Shown: positions 6,448-14,360 of the stretch, in pieces | Layout: each line of letters begins with the position of its first letter | How positions within the stretch are numbered: position 1 is the first letter of the stretch | DNA from: an uncultured Bacilli bacterium | GTDB taxonomy: Bacteria > Bacillota_I > Bacilli_A > RF39 > UBA660 | Reading direction: 5' to 3' | NCBI GenBank assembly: GCA_947624845.1 | Contig: CANQMB010000015.1 | Span: 1 to 17,711, forward strand | Length of the DNA stretch: 17,711 nt | The notes under the pieces: generated by a model | The model's database searches: none | Told to the model about the DNA's origin: nothing | Seen by the model: the letters and a program-made list of their open reading frames with translations, nothing else | Translations under genes and position numbers: made by a program

Positions 6448-6989
6448 ATTTTTTCTCCTTCTAAAATTTTATTATTATCAATATATAGAATCTTTTGATT
6501 TTCCTTTAAACTTTTCTTCACATCAATAATATATTGATTACTGCTTCCTACATAGTGCAGTTTTTCATTTGCTAAATGAAGAACAAACTTTCCATCTAAT
6601 AAGACATCTAAAAGTTCTAAAATCCCCAATAAGTCTTTATCATTTTTCCTCTGTTCTAATAATTCTTCCCACGTATAGCCCGTATAACACCAAATTGTCT
6701 TTTCGGGAAATCTTTTTCGTACTTCTTTTAAAAATTCAAGCAGTTCGCCTCGATTGGCACAAAACAGAGGATCTCCTCCCGAAAGTGTAAGTCCACTACA
6801 CCAATCTTTTTCTAACTCTGTATATATTTCCTCTTTGGCCTTTTCATCAAAAACCAACCCATCTTCTTCATTCCAAGTAATCGCATTTTGACAAGCATGA
6901 CAATGATGAGAACATCCAGAAGTCCAAAGAACTACGCGAAGACCTTCTCCATTTAACATATCTGCTTTTGTAATATTATGATATCGCAT
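6444..6989 (-). CDS. nrdG: Class III RNR activating enzyme (radical SAM), second copy
   Basis: A 181-aa radical-SAM activase for the neighbouring NrdD. The cluster motif CSHHCHAC gives Cys26, Cys30 and Cys33, and GGDP is at 71-74. Its start codon follows the nrdD stop TAG with no gap, and AAAGGAAG inside the nrdD end serves as ribosome binding site. The stop overlaps the dut start. The dedicated pairing (each nrdG directly after its own nrdD) suggests that each activase has its own partner, although cross-activation cannot be excluded from sequence. Confidence 0.94.
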   Translation of the reverse strand: MRYHNITKADMLNGEGLRVVLWTSGCSHHCHACQNAITWNEEDGLVFDEKAKEEIYTELEKDWCSGLTLSGGDPLFCANRGELLEFLKEVRKRFPEKTIWCYTGYTWEELLEQRKNDKDLLGILELLDVLLDGKFVLHLANEKLHYVGSSNQYIIDVKKSLKENQKILYIDNNKILEGEKI

Positions 6990-9134
6990 CTACATAGACT
7001 TCCTTTCTTTGATTTCTTCCATTTTGGCATTACTTAACATCGTATCCCCATGTACTCTAGAATAAGCCAAATAGCCGTTCATTCGATCAATCTTTGTAAG
7101 ATCAGCACTTCCACATTTTGGACACACATCCATATCCAATTCCTCATGTCCACAATGATTACAATAAGAAAGAGATAAATTTACACCTTCGTAAAAGCCT
7201 TTTTCCATCGCTCTTTCAATATAAGTAAGCATCGCTTCCGTATTATAGTTTAAATTATAGCGAACGTATTGAATTCTTCCTCCTTTACTGAATTCCCAAA
7301 ATCTCTCTTCTAAATCTTGTTTTTCAATTCCAGTAATATCTTCCCAAACACCGCAGTGGAAACTATTTGAAACATATTCTCTAGAGCTGACACCTTCAAT
7401 AACGCCATATTTCTTTCGAAATTGTTTAATTTGAAGTCCACATAAGTTTTCAGCAGGAGTTCCATAAATAGCATATAAAATATGATCTTCTTTTTTGAAT
7501 TCTTGTGTTTTTTCATTAATATATTTTAAAGTTTCTAAAGCAAATTTTCCATCTTCTACAATAGATTTTCCATTGTATAAAACTTGTAATTCATTTAAGG
7601 CTGTAATTCCAAAAGAAGCGGTAGATGCCCTCATCAAAGGTTCGATTGCCTCTTCTGGTTTTAAATGTCCTCCATAAAAACCACCTTGACAATAGGCAAG
7701 AGGATTCGTTGAAGCCTTTCTTTTCGCTAAATAGCGATAAGTCCGAATATGAATTTTTCGAATCATTTCTAAATAGTAATCCAAAACATCATAAAATTCT
7801 TTTTGTTCTTCTCTCGCTTTTGCTAAAATCATAGGCAAATGAAGAGAAATCGCTCCAATATTGAATCTTCCAATAAAAACAGGTTTATCCTCTTTATCTT
7901 TAGGTTCCATTCCTCCTTTTTCATACCAAGGAGATAAAAAGGCACGACATCCCATCGGGCTTACAATTCTTCCATACTTTTTATACATTTCTGGAACATA
8001 TCCTTTTCCAGTTAAAGATAAATAATCTGGATACATCGTCTTTTTACTACATTCAATAGCACATAAAAAACTATCTCTTAATTTTTTTCCGTCGCCATGT
8101 AAATTTTTATCATATAAAAATACTAATTTAGGAAATAAAGTCGGTCTTTTATATCCTTCTTTTCCTTGTCCTTCTTTGTGAACATTTAAAATCGTTTTTG
8201 TAATCATGACTGCAAAAGGATCCGGATCAACTCCAAAAGTAAAAGTAACAAAAGGATAATCTCCTCTACTAGAACTGACAGTATTTAATTTATATTCAAT
8301 TCCTTGATAGCCCTGTTCACATTCTCTCTCTACTTTTTTCAGTGCATAAGCTTCAGCCTCATCCTGATATTTTTTTCCTTTAATTTCTAAATATTCATCA
8401 ATATATTTTTGATAAGATTTTTTGGCATAATCTTTTAAAATAGTATCGACTTCTGGTACAGTAAATCCACCATATTGCATGGCTGTCGTATTGACAATGA
8501 CATCTCCCATGACATTAAAAGCCGTCTGTAAAGTTTTCGGTTCTGTATACCAAATATTACTCATTTCAAATCCATCTTTTAAAACGCTTCCCATATCAAA
8601 TAAACAGCAGTTCATCGTATCACGTCGAGCGCTCATATCGTGAATATAAATATAGCCATCTTTACAAGCTTCAATTTCCGCAGAAGTTAAGAAAAATTTC
8701 TTATACAACTCTTTATTTAAACTATTATAAATTAAACATCTTTGCGTCGTTACTAAAGCACTATCCATATTGGCACACTCTTTATCTCCAATGTAAGTAA
8801 TCACTTGGGCTTTTTTATAGACTTCATCTAACATATGAACAATATCTTTTTTATAATCGCGATATTCCCGATAACTTTTGGCAACGAGCGGATTGACTTG
8901 TTCCAAAGCAACTTCACAACAACTGTGAACTTGTTCAACCGTCGGATTTGTCGTTTGAGTTCTTAATAAATCTTCCACAATTTTTACAATTTGATCCAAC
9001 GCTTTTTCCGTTAGTTCTACCATTACTCTCTCAGCACTGGCACAAACTGCTTTTTTTACTCGCTCTGGATCAAATTTCTCTAAATTTCCATTTCTTTTTA
9101 CAATCATTATTTCTTTTTCTTTTGTTTTTGTCAT
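6990..9134 (-). CDS. nrdD: Class III anaerobic ribonucleotide reductase, complete
   Basis: A 714-aa NrdD with all parts in one chain. There is an N-terminal ATP-cone (about 10-100), YIHDM (163-167), the NCCLFDMG segment with Cys176/177, and PMGCRAFLSPW with the thiyl cysteine Cys396. A four-cysteine zinc ribbon follows (Cys658, Cys661, Cys671, Cys674), then RMNGYL with the glycyl-radical Gly687. It is closer to the enterobacterial NrdD pattern (MGCRAFLSPW) than the 771-aa paralogue at 3359-5674, so the two copies look like different subclasses and not a recent duplication. GAGGTGG precedes the ATG. The predicted transcript starts only about 20 bases upstream, downstream of an Fnr-like palindrome. 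Confidence 0.95.
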   Translation of the reverse strand: MTKTKEKEIMIVKRNGNLEKFDPERVKKAVCASAERVMVELTEKALDQIVKIVEDLLRTQTTNPTVEQVHSCCEVALEQVNPLVAKSYREYRDYKKDIVHMLDEVYKKAQVITYIGDKECANMDSALVTTQRCLIYNSLNKELYKKFFLTSAEIEACKDGYIYIHDMSARRDTMNCCLFDMGSVLKDGFEMSNIWYTEPKTLQTAFNVMGDVIVNTTAMQYGGFTVPEVDTILKDYAKKSYQKYIDEYLEIKGKKYQDEAEAYALKKVERECEQGYQGIEYKLNTVSSSRGDYPFVTFTFGVDPDPFAVMITKTILNVHKEGQGKEGYKRPTLFPKLVFLYDKNLHGDGKKLRDSFLCAIECSKKTMYPDYLSLTGKGYVPEMYKKYGRIVSPMGCRAFLSPWYEKGGMEPKDKEDKPVFIGRFNIGAISLHLPMILAKAREEQKEFYDVLDYYLEMIRKIHIRTYRYLAKRKASTNPLAYCQGGFYGGHLKPEEAIEPLMRASTASFGITALNELQVLYNGKSIVEDGKFALETLKYINEKTQEFKKEDHILYAIYGTPAENLCGLQIKQFRKKYGVIEGVSSREYVSNSFHCGVWEDITGIEKQDLEERFWEFSKGGRIQYVRYNLNYNTEAMLTYIERAMEKGFYEGVNLSLSYCNHCGHEELDMDVCPKCGSADLTKIDRMNGYLAYSRVHGDTMLSNAKMEEIKERKSM

Positions 9135-9160
9135 AATTCCACCTCTATCCTAATAAAACC

Positions 9161-9202
9161 ATTTTACCTAATTTCTATTCATTTTTTTGTTGCATTTGCA
9201 AC
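9161..9202 (-). promoter_or_regulatory. Activator-type promoter of the second nrdD operon
   Basis: The minus-strand -10 TAAAAT is at 9166-9161 and no -35 is recognisable at 16-18 bases. Counting seven bases on places the start at an A at 9154. The palindrome at 9189-9202 is then centred exactly at -41.5, the classic position for a Crp/Fnr activator that contacts RNA polymerase where the -35 would be (class II). Confidence 0.55.
9189..9202. promoter_or_regulatory. Fnr/Crp-like palindromic operator
   Basis: GTTGCATTTGCAAC is a palindrome with six matching base pairs per arm. As GTTGC-N4-GCAAC it has the same 5-4-5, 14-bp geometry as Fnr (TTGAT-N4-ATCAA) and Crp-family sites, but with a different half-site. 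It lies between a Crp/Fnr gene and nrdD, so the neighbouring regulator is the obvious candidate to bind it. Confidence 0.55.
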
Positions 9203-9224
9203 TTTTTTATAAAAATGTTACAAT
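9196..9224 (+). promoter_or_regulatory. Promoter of the Crp/Fnr regulator gene
   Basis: TTGCAA (9196-9201), a 17-base spacer, TACAAT (9219-9224). The predicted start is the G at 9231, which leaves a leader of 17 bases holding AGAAGG. The -35 lies inside the palindrome 9189-9202, which would fit autorepression. Confidence 0.55.
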
Positions 9225-9247
9225 TTTTTTGAAAGAAGGTAGAAAAA

Positions 9248-9874
9248 ATGTTAGAAAATATTGAAAAACAAAAGACTTTGGACTTTATAAAACAATTGTC
9301 AAACTGCGTCAACACCTATTGTCAACTTTACTCTGATAAAGAATTTATTCTAAGTTCTACCTATATGAAAAAACAAATCGGATTTATCAAATCCGGGAAA
9401 GCATCCATTATAAAAATTGATGAACATGGAAATACAACCATTTTAAAACTATTAAAAGAAAACGATATCTTTTCCAATCTCTTTTTTCAAAATTCAGAAG
9501 ACGAAATTTATGTCATCAGCAATGATAAAACTGAAATTATCTTTATCGACTATTATACAATCTTAAAAAACTGTACCAAAGGCTGTCCGATTCATCACAC
9601 TTTCGTATTAAACTTATTCGAACTCTTAATGAAAGATAATAAACAACAAAACGAAAAAATCGAATTACTATCGAAAAGAAGTGTCCGAGAAAAAATTGAA
9701 TTTTTCTTAAAACATCGAATGAATGAACATCAGGTTTTTAAAGTGACAACTTCCTACACGGCCATTGCCGAATATATTGCAGTAGATCGTAGTAATTTTA
9801 TGCGTGAATTAAGAAAAATGGAACAGGAAAAAATCATCAAAAAAGAAGGGAAAATAATTACCTTCTTAAATTGA
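9248..9874 (+). CDS. Crp/Fnr-family transcription regulator with four cysteines
   Basis: A 208-aa regulator. The N-terminal cyclic-nucleotide-binding-like barrel spans about 25-105, a long dimer helix follows (about 116-145), then a winged helix-turn-helix (about 146-205) with a recognition helix near VDRSNFMREL (179-188). The only cysteines are Cys20, Cys25, Cys109 and Cys113, two close pairs that could hold an iron-sulfur cluster or form redox-active thiols. Fnr has a different spacing, so this is inference. It is transcribed divergently from nrdD-nrdG-dut with an Fnr-like palindrome between them, so it probably controls that operon and itself. Its 3' end overlaps the convergent gene by nine bases. 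The effector is unknown. Confidence 0.88.
   Translation: MLENIEKQKTLDFIKQLSNCVNTYCQLYSDKEFILSSTYMKKQIGFIKSGKASIIKIDEHGNTTILKLLKENDIFSNLFFQNSEDEIYVISNDKTEIIFIDYYTILKNCTKGCPIHHTFVLNLFELLMKDNKQQNEKIELLSKRSVREKIEFFLKHRMNEHQVFKVTTSYTAIAEYIAVDRSNFMRELRKMEQEKIIKKEGKIITFLN
9838..9867 (-). terminator. Terminator at the convergent gene ends
   Basis: The stem AAGAAGG / CCTTCTT (9843-9849 and 9861-9867) has an 11-base loop and is followed leftward by TTTT. It includes the TAA of the 742-aa gene and lies inside the last codons of the Crp/Fnr gene. Rightward it is followed after seven bases by TTTTTCTTTTT, so it may serve both genes. Confidence 0.55.
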
Positions 9875-12094
9875 TTTTTCTTTTTGATAAGTTTTTCCAT
9901 TTTCTTTGAAACAAGTGGGTAAATAATCTCTTTTTTCATTTAATTTTTGTAAATAAGAATCATTATTTTGATATCCGATTTCAACATCATAACGACCATT
10001 TTTTATTTTATTCAACGTATCTAATAAATAAATTCCCAAGAAACTTCCACTATCGAAACATACACTACTTTCCTGATGAAGATCATCTGTATAATAGCTA
10101 TCGATTTCCTGATCTAAAATATCAAAAATTTGATGAGCTTCCGTCTTTGGAATTTTTCCTAATTCCTCTACAATAGCATTGTGATTTCTTTGAATTAAAT
10201 CCTCTTTATTTGCAATATTTACTTCATAGATCATCGGAATGTGTTCTTCTTCAAATTTTCTTTTGATATCTTGAGATAATTTTTTATTAATAATTTCTTC
10301 CATTCCCTCTTGTTGATATACCTCTTCTCCCGTTTGGAACATTTTTAAAAAATAAAACATACTTTTTAAATCCTCTTTTTCTCGATAACAATCTAAATCT
10401 TCTTCTTTATACATTTGATCTAATTGAATTACGCCCGAAGAAATTTCCAAAGGAGAAAGTTCATAATCTCTGATACAATAGGAAAAACTCATCACTGGAT
10501 AAGTATGTCCAATTGACATACTCGGAAGTTGTTCTCGGTCATACAAAAGATCTTCTGCTAACAAACTATCTTGTTCTACAACTTTACTATAGTCTAACAC
10601 ATGAATACCAAAGCGAATACTTCCATCTTCTAAATAAGAAATAGAAAAAGCAAAAGAGGGAATCTTATTGAGCATAAAAACAGACTGATTATCCGCTTTA
10701 GAGTAATAAGGATAATTTTCTTTTCTATAATAATTTACTACTCTAGGAAGCTCATATTTTGTAATTAAGGAAACTTCCGTTTCTCTTCTTCTTTCCTCTT
10801 CTTGTTTTACACCATGCTCTTTCAATTCTTGTATATCTTCCAATAATTCTGTGGAATCATAATTTCGATATCTACAGTAAGTAGCGAATTTATCTAAAGA
10901 AGTTTGAAATAACTTTTCTTCTTCTTCGGTTAATTGAATCCCTTTTTTGAAATATAATTTCATAATCTCCTTATAAAAATTAGGCTCTACAAAATTAAAA
11001 TTTTGATTGGCTAATTTTAATTTAGAATGATAAATATATTGATCTAACAGATAAAGTAAAATATGGGTATCTTTTTCTTTTAATCCTTCAAATCGATCCA
11101 ATAACAGTTGATTTTCTCTTTCTTTCTGCTCTGTTTTTCCTCCCTTTCGTTGATTCGTTACATTTTGAATTACTTTCAACATCGTATCAATCAATTCTTT
11201 ATTTTTCTTTCGAGCATTCGAAAAGCCTTCAATATTATCTAACATTCTTTTAATATAAATATAATTTTCATCCGTTGTTAATAATCTTTCTAAAATATCA
11301 TAGTAATTTTTAGTATGATTTTCTTCCTGAGAAAATTTCATTGGTTCCAAACTAGAAAACTTCATAATAAGATTCTTTAAAAATATACGTTCTGCATCAT
11401 CATAAAGATTTTTTCCTTTTTTTAAGATTCGCAAACGGTTTTTAGCAATATCTTTTCCTAAGTTGGATACCATCTGTCTTTTTTCATCTTCCAACGTTTC
11501 TAATTTGGCAAATAATTTTTCCAAGGGCGTCGGAATAAACTTGTCAATATCGATTCCATATTTTCTAGAATAATAACCATACTTAATTTCTCGAAGTCGT
11601 AAATTTAATTCCTGTTGTAAATTTTCTTCTAATGGAATTAAATCTCTATAATCTGCCTCTTCATCATCATAATACTTCTTAGGAATTTCATGATTTTTAA
11701 TATGTCTTTCTAGGACAATTAATCTTTCTACTTCAGATAAAAATCTTTTGGTCTTATGATAGTTTAAAGTAATCGTATCTACTTCTTTTTTAAGTTCTGG
11801 ATAAGAATCTAAAAGCGCTGTAAAAGCTTTTTTATTTTTCTTGTAGGCACCAATGAGATTATTTTCTCTAGCAATCTGAGGATAGATACTCTTCAAAAAA
11901 TCTTTTTTTACTCTTTTCTCAATAATTTTAGTTTCTAAATAAATATCCCTTAATCCATATAAATACTCAAGTCTTTTTTCCGTATCTAAAGACTGCATAT
12001 AATTTTTAAATAATTGTCGATCCTCTTCGGATAAAAAGAAATCTAACATTTCTATATTATCAATAACCATTTGTTTTCCATTGTCTTTTGTCAT
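9866..12094 (-). CDS. Large helical protein with degenerate RNase II/R-like (RNB) C-terminal domain
   Basis: A 742-aa soluble protein. Residues 1-440 are highly charged and probably helical, with no family I know. From about 470 the sequence follows the RNB fold of RNase II/R. SVFMLNKIPSFAFSI lies where the active-site IxIDxxxxxDxDDA should be. Then come a DGSIRFGIHVLDYSKVV segment (490-506), resembling the GxxxLGVHIADVSHYV strand, PVMSFSYCI (533-541), and IPMIYEVN (619-626) like the IPxIYRVH motif. VCFDSGSFLGIY (678-689) takes the place of the HFTSPIRRY motif. All catalytic aspartates and the catalytic arginine are missing, so if the fold is right it should bind RNA or protein without cutting. 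It lies 57 bases after tex and may be co-transcribed. GTGAGG precedes the ATG. Confidence 0.6.
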   Translation of the reverse strand: MTKDNGKQMVIDNIEMLDFFLSEEDRQLFKNYMQSLDTEKRLEYLYGLRDIYLETKIIEKRVKKDFLKSIYPQIARENNLIGAYKKNKKAFTALLDSYPELKKEVDTITLNYHKTKRFLSEVERLIVLERHIKNHEIPKKYYDDEEADYRDLIPLEENLQQELNLRLREIKYGYYSRKYGIDIDKFIPTPLEKLFAKLETLEDEKRQMVSNLGKDIAKNRLRILKKGKNLYDDAERIFLKNLIMKFSSLEPMKFSQEENHTKNYYDILERLLTTDENYIYIKRMLDNIEGFSNARKKNKELIDTMLKVIQNVTNQRKGGKTEQKERENQLLLDRFEGLKEKDTHILLYLLDQYIYHSKLKLANQNFNFVEPNFYKEIMKLYFKKGIQLTEEEEKLFQTSLDKFATYCRYRNYDSTELLEDIQELKEHGVKQEEERRRETEVSLITKYELPRVVNYYRKENYPYYSKADNQSVFMLNKIPSFAFSISYLEDGSIRFGIHVLDYSKVVEQDSLLAEDLLYDREQLPSMSIGHTYPVMSFSYCIRDYELSPLEISSGVIQLDQMYKEEDLDCYREKEDLKSMFYFLKMFQTGEEVYQQEGMEEIINKKLSQDIKRKFEEEHIPMIYEVNIANKEDLIQRNHNAIVEELGKIPKTEAHQIFDILDQEIDSYYTDDLHQESSVCFDSGSFLGIYLLDTLNKIKNGRYDVEIGYQNNDSYLQKLNEKRDYLPTCFKENGKTYQKEKSI

Positions 12095-12151
12095 ATAAAA
12101 ACCTCACTTCCATCTACTATAACACAACTTAAAAATAAAAAAAAGTAAATT

Positions 12152-14299
12152 TTAAGCTCTAGGAAGCAAACTTAAACTTACTTTATTTTTTTCTATTGAA
12201 ATATGATCGACATAACAATCGACAATATCCCCAACACTAAATAAATCTGCTGGATGTTTAATATACTCATTACTTAATTTTGAAATGTGGGCAAGTCCAT
12301 CTTCATGAAGGCCAATATCAATAAAAATACCAAAATCGACGACATTGCGAACTGTCCCTTGTAACTTTTCGCCTACTTGTAAATCCTCTATCTTTAAAAT
12401 ATCACTACGTAAAAGAGGTTTTGGCATCTCTTCTCTGGGATCTCTTTCAGGCCGAATCAAAGAAGAAACAATATCTTCTAACGTATACGTATCCACATCT
12501 AATTTTTTACTATAGGTTGCAATATCAATATCTAAAGCTTTTTTTAATTTTTCACTACCAATATCTTCTACAGTAAAACCTAATAATTCTAAAAGTTTTA
12601 ATGTTGTCGCATAGCTTTCGGGATGAATCGCCGTCTTATCTAGAGGTTGTTTCCCATCTAAAATACGCATAAATCCAATAGATTGTTCATAAATTTTTGG
12701 AGTCATCGTCTTCAAATTTTTAATTTCCATCCGACTTTGAAATTTTCCAATTCGATTTCTAGTTTCCAAAAGATCTTCAATCACTTTCTTTTTTAAACCA
12801 GAGACATAAGAAAGAATGGATGGACTCGCAGTATTAATATTGACTCCAACAGAATTCACTGTTTTTTCTACAACAAATTTTAAAGATTCATCTAATTTTT
12901 TGGGAGTCACATCATGTTGATAAAGTCCGACCCCAATACTTTTTGGATCGATTTTTACAAGTTCAGATAAACTGTCTTGTAATCTTCTTCCAATGCTGAT
13001 AGCACTTCTTTTTTCCACTGTCAAATCGGGGAATTCTTCGATTGCCAGTTTCGATGCCGAATAAACTGAGGCTCCCGCTTCATTTACAATAACATAGGTC
13101 ACTTTTCTTTTAGAGTCTTTAATAACATCGGCAATAAAAGCTTCACTTTCTCGAGAGGCAGTCCCATTTCCAATAGCAATTATATCAATATGATATTTTT
13201 CTATTAACTCTAATACTTTCTTTTTAGATTCTTCTATTTTTAAATGAGGTTCCGTCGGATAGATAACGGCAATTTCTAAAGGTTTTCCCGTCGGATCCAA
13301 AACCGCCAACTTGCATCCTGTACGAAAAGCCGGATCATAACCTAATACCACTTTTTCCTTCATTGGAGGAGTCAGTAGTAAATGTTCTACATTATTCGAG
13401 AAATTGGCAATAGCAACTTCCTCAGCCCTCTCTTTTAATTCACTTCGAACTTCTCTTAAAACACTCGGTAATATTAATCTTTTTAAAGAATCTTCTATAC
13501 TATCTTTTACAAAAGAAGAGACAAAAGATTTTTCATTTTTGATAATCTTTTTTTCTAAATAGGCAACGATTTCTTCCTTAGGATAATCAAATGAAACACT
13601 AAGAATTCCCTCTTTTTCAGCTCGATTGATGGCTAACACACGATGAGCCTTGATATATTTTATCCGTTCACTGTAGTCATAGTACATCTCATAAAGAGAT
13701 TTCTCGTCTTCTTTTGTTTTTTTCTTTTTTGTTTGAATCATGGCATGCTGATAAAGAAATCGACGAATAAATTTTCGGAAACTGGCATTGTCACTGATCC
13801 ACTCACTGATAATGTAAGAGGCCTGCATCAATGCATCTTCCTCTGTCTTTACTTTCTCAGATAAATAAGGATGTGCTAATTGAGTAAGATCTCCCGTAGT
13901 TGGAAAAGACATTATTTTCTTCGCTAGAGGCTCTAATCCTAGAGCAATTGCCTCTGTTGCTTTCGTTTTTTTCTTTTCTTTATAGGGACGATATAAATCT
14001 TCTACTTCCACCAATTTTTGACATGCAAAAATTTCTTTTTCTAATTCATCTGTCAAAAGCCCTTTCTCATCAATTAAACGAATGACATCCTCTTTTCTTT
14101 TCAATAAATTAACCTGATATAAATAAACTTCTTCAATTTTTCGAATTTCCTCTTCGTTTAAAGCTCCCGTTACTTCTTTTCGATAACGGGCAATAAAAGG
14201 AACCGTATTTCCCTCTTCTAATAATTTCAAAACCGAAGTTACTTGTTTAGGCGATATATTTTCTGCTTTGGCTATTTCTAATATAATTTCTTTCCTCAT
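12152..14299 (-). CDS. tex: Tex-family S1 RNA-binding transcription accessory protein
   Basis: A 715-aa cytosolic nucleic-acid-binding protein related to Tex/YhgF and the Spt6 core. In bacteria the family is linked to transcription and RNA handling, with no known enzymatic reaction. The N-terminal helical region carries the typical TVPFIARYRKEVTG (32-45). A YqgF/RNase H-like domain starts near 317 (VLGYDPAFRTG). SIGVGLYQHDV and the helix-hairpin-helix region (GLKKKVIEDLLETRNRIG) follow. A C-terminal S1 domain occupies about 644-713. Length and domain order are complete. GAGGTG precedes the ATG. It lies 61 bases after rseP, and no strong terminator is seen between them. Confidence 0.95.
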   Translation of the reverse strand: MRKEIILEIAKAENISPKQVTSVLKLLEEGNTVPFIARYRKEVTGALNEEEIRKIEEVYLYQVNLLKRKEDVIRLIDEKGLLTDELEKEIFACQKLVEVEDLYRPYKEKKKTKATEAIALGLEPLAKKIMSFPTTGDLTQLAHPYLSEKVKTEEDALMQASYIISEWISDNASFRKFIRRFLYQHAMIQTKKKKTKEDEKSLYEMYYDYSERIKYIKAHRVLAINRAEKEGILSVSFDYPKEEIVAYLEKKIIKNEKSFVSSFVKDSIEDSLKRLILPSVLREVRSELKERAEEVAIANFSNNVEHLLLTPPMKEKVVLGYDPAFRTGCKLAVLDPTGKPLEIAVIYPTEPHLKIEESKKKVLELIEKYHIDIIAIGNGTASRESEAFIADVIKDSKRKVTYVIVNEAGASVYSASKLAIEEFPDLTVEKRSAISIGRRLQDSLSELVKIDPKSIGVGLYQHDVTPKKLDESLKFVVEKTVNSVGVNINTASPSILSYVSGLKKKVIEDLLETRNRIGKFQSRMEIKNLKTMTPKIYEQSIGFMRILDGKQPLDKTAIHPESYATTLKLLELLGFTVEDIGSEKLKKALDIDIATYSKKLDVDTYTLEDIVSSLIRPERDPREEMPKPLLRSDILKIEDLQVGEKLQGTVRNVVDFGIFIDIGLHEDGLAHISKLSNEYIKHPADLFSVGDIVDCYVDHISIEKNKVSLSLLPRA

Positions 14300-14360
14300 A
14301 TGTGCACCTCTTCTATCGTATTATCAAACAAAAAGAAAAAATAAATTTTTCCTTTACGTT

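Noticed and set aside
7310..7516. Second minus-strand frame inside nrdD
   Set aside because: It is out of frame with a complete conserved NrdD coding sequence and gives no recognisable protein.
9180..9240. NrdR box upstream of nrdD
   Set aside because: I looked for ACACWATATATWGTGT-like repeats upstream of both nrdD genes and saw none. The palindromes present have different half-sites.
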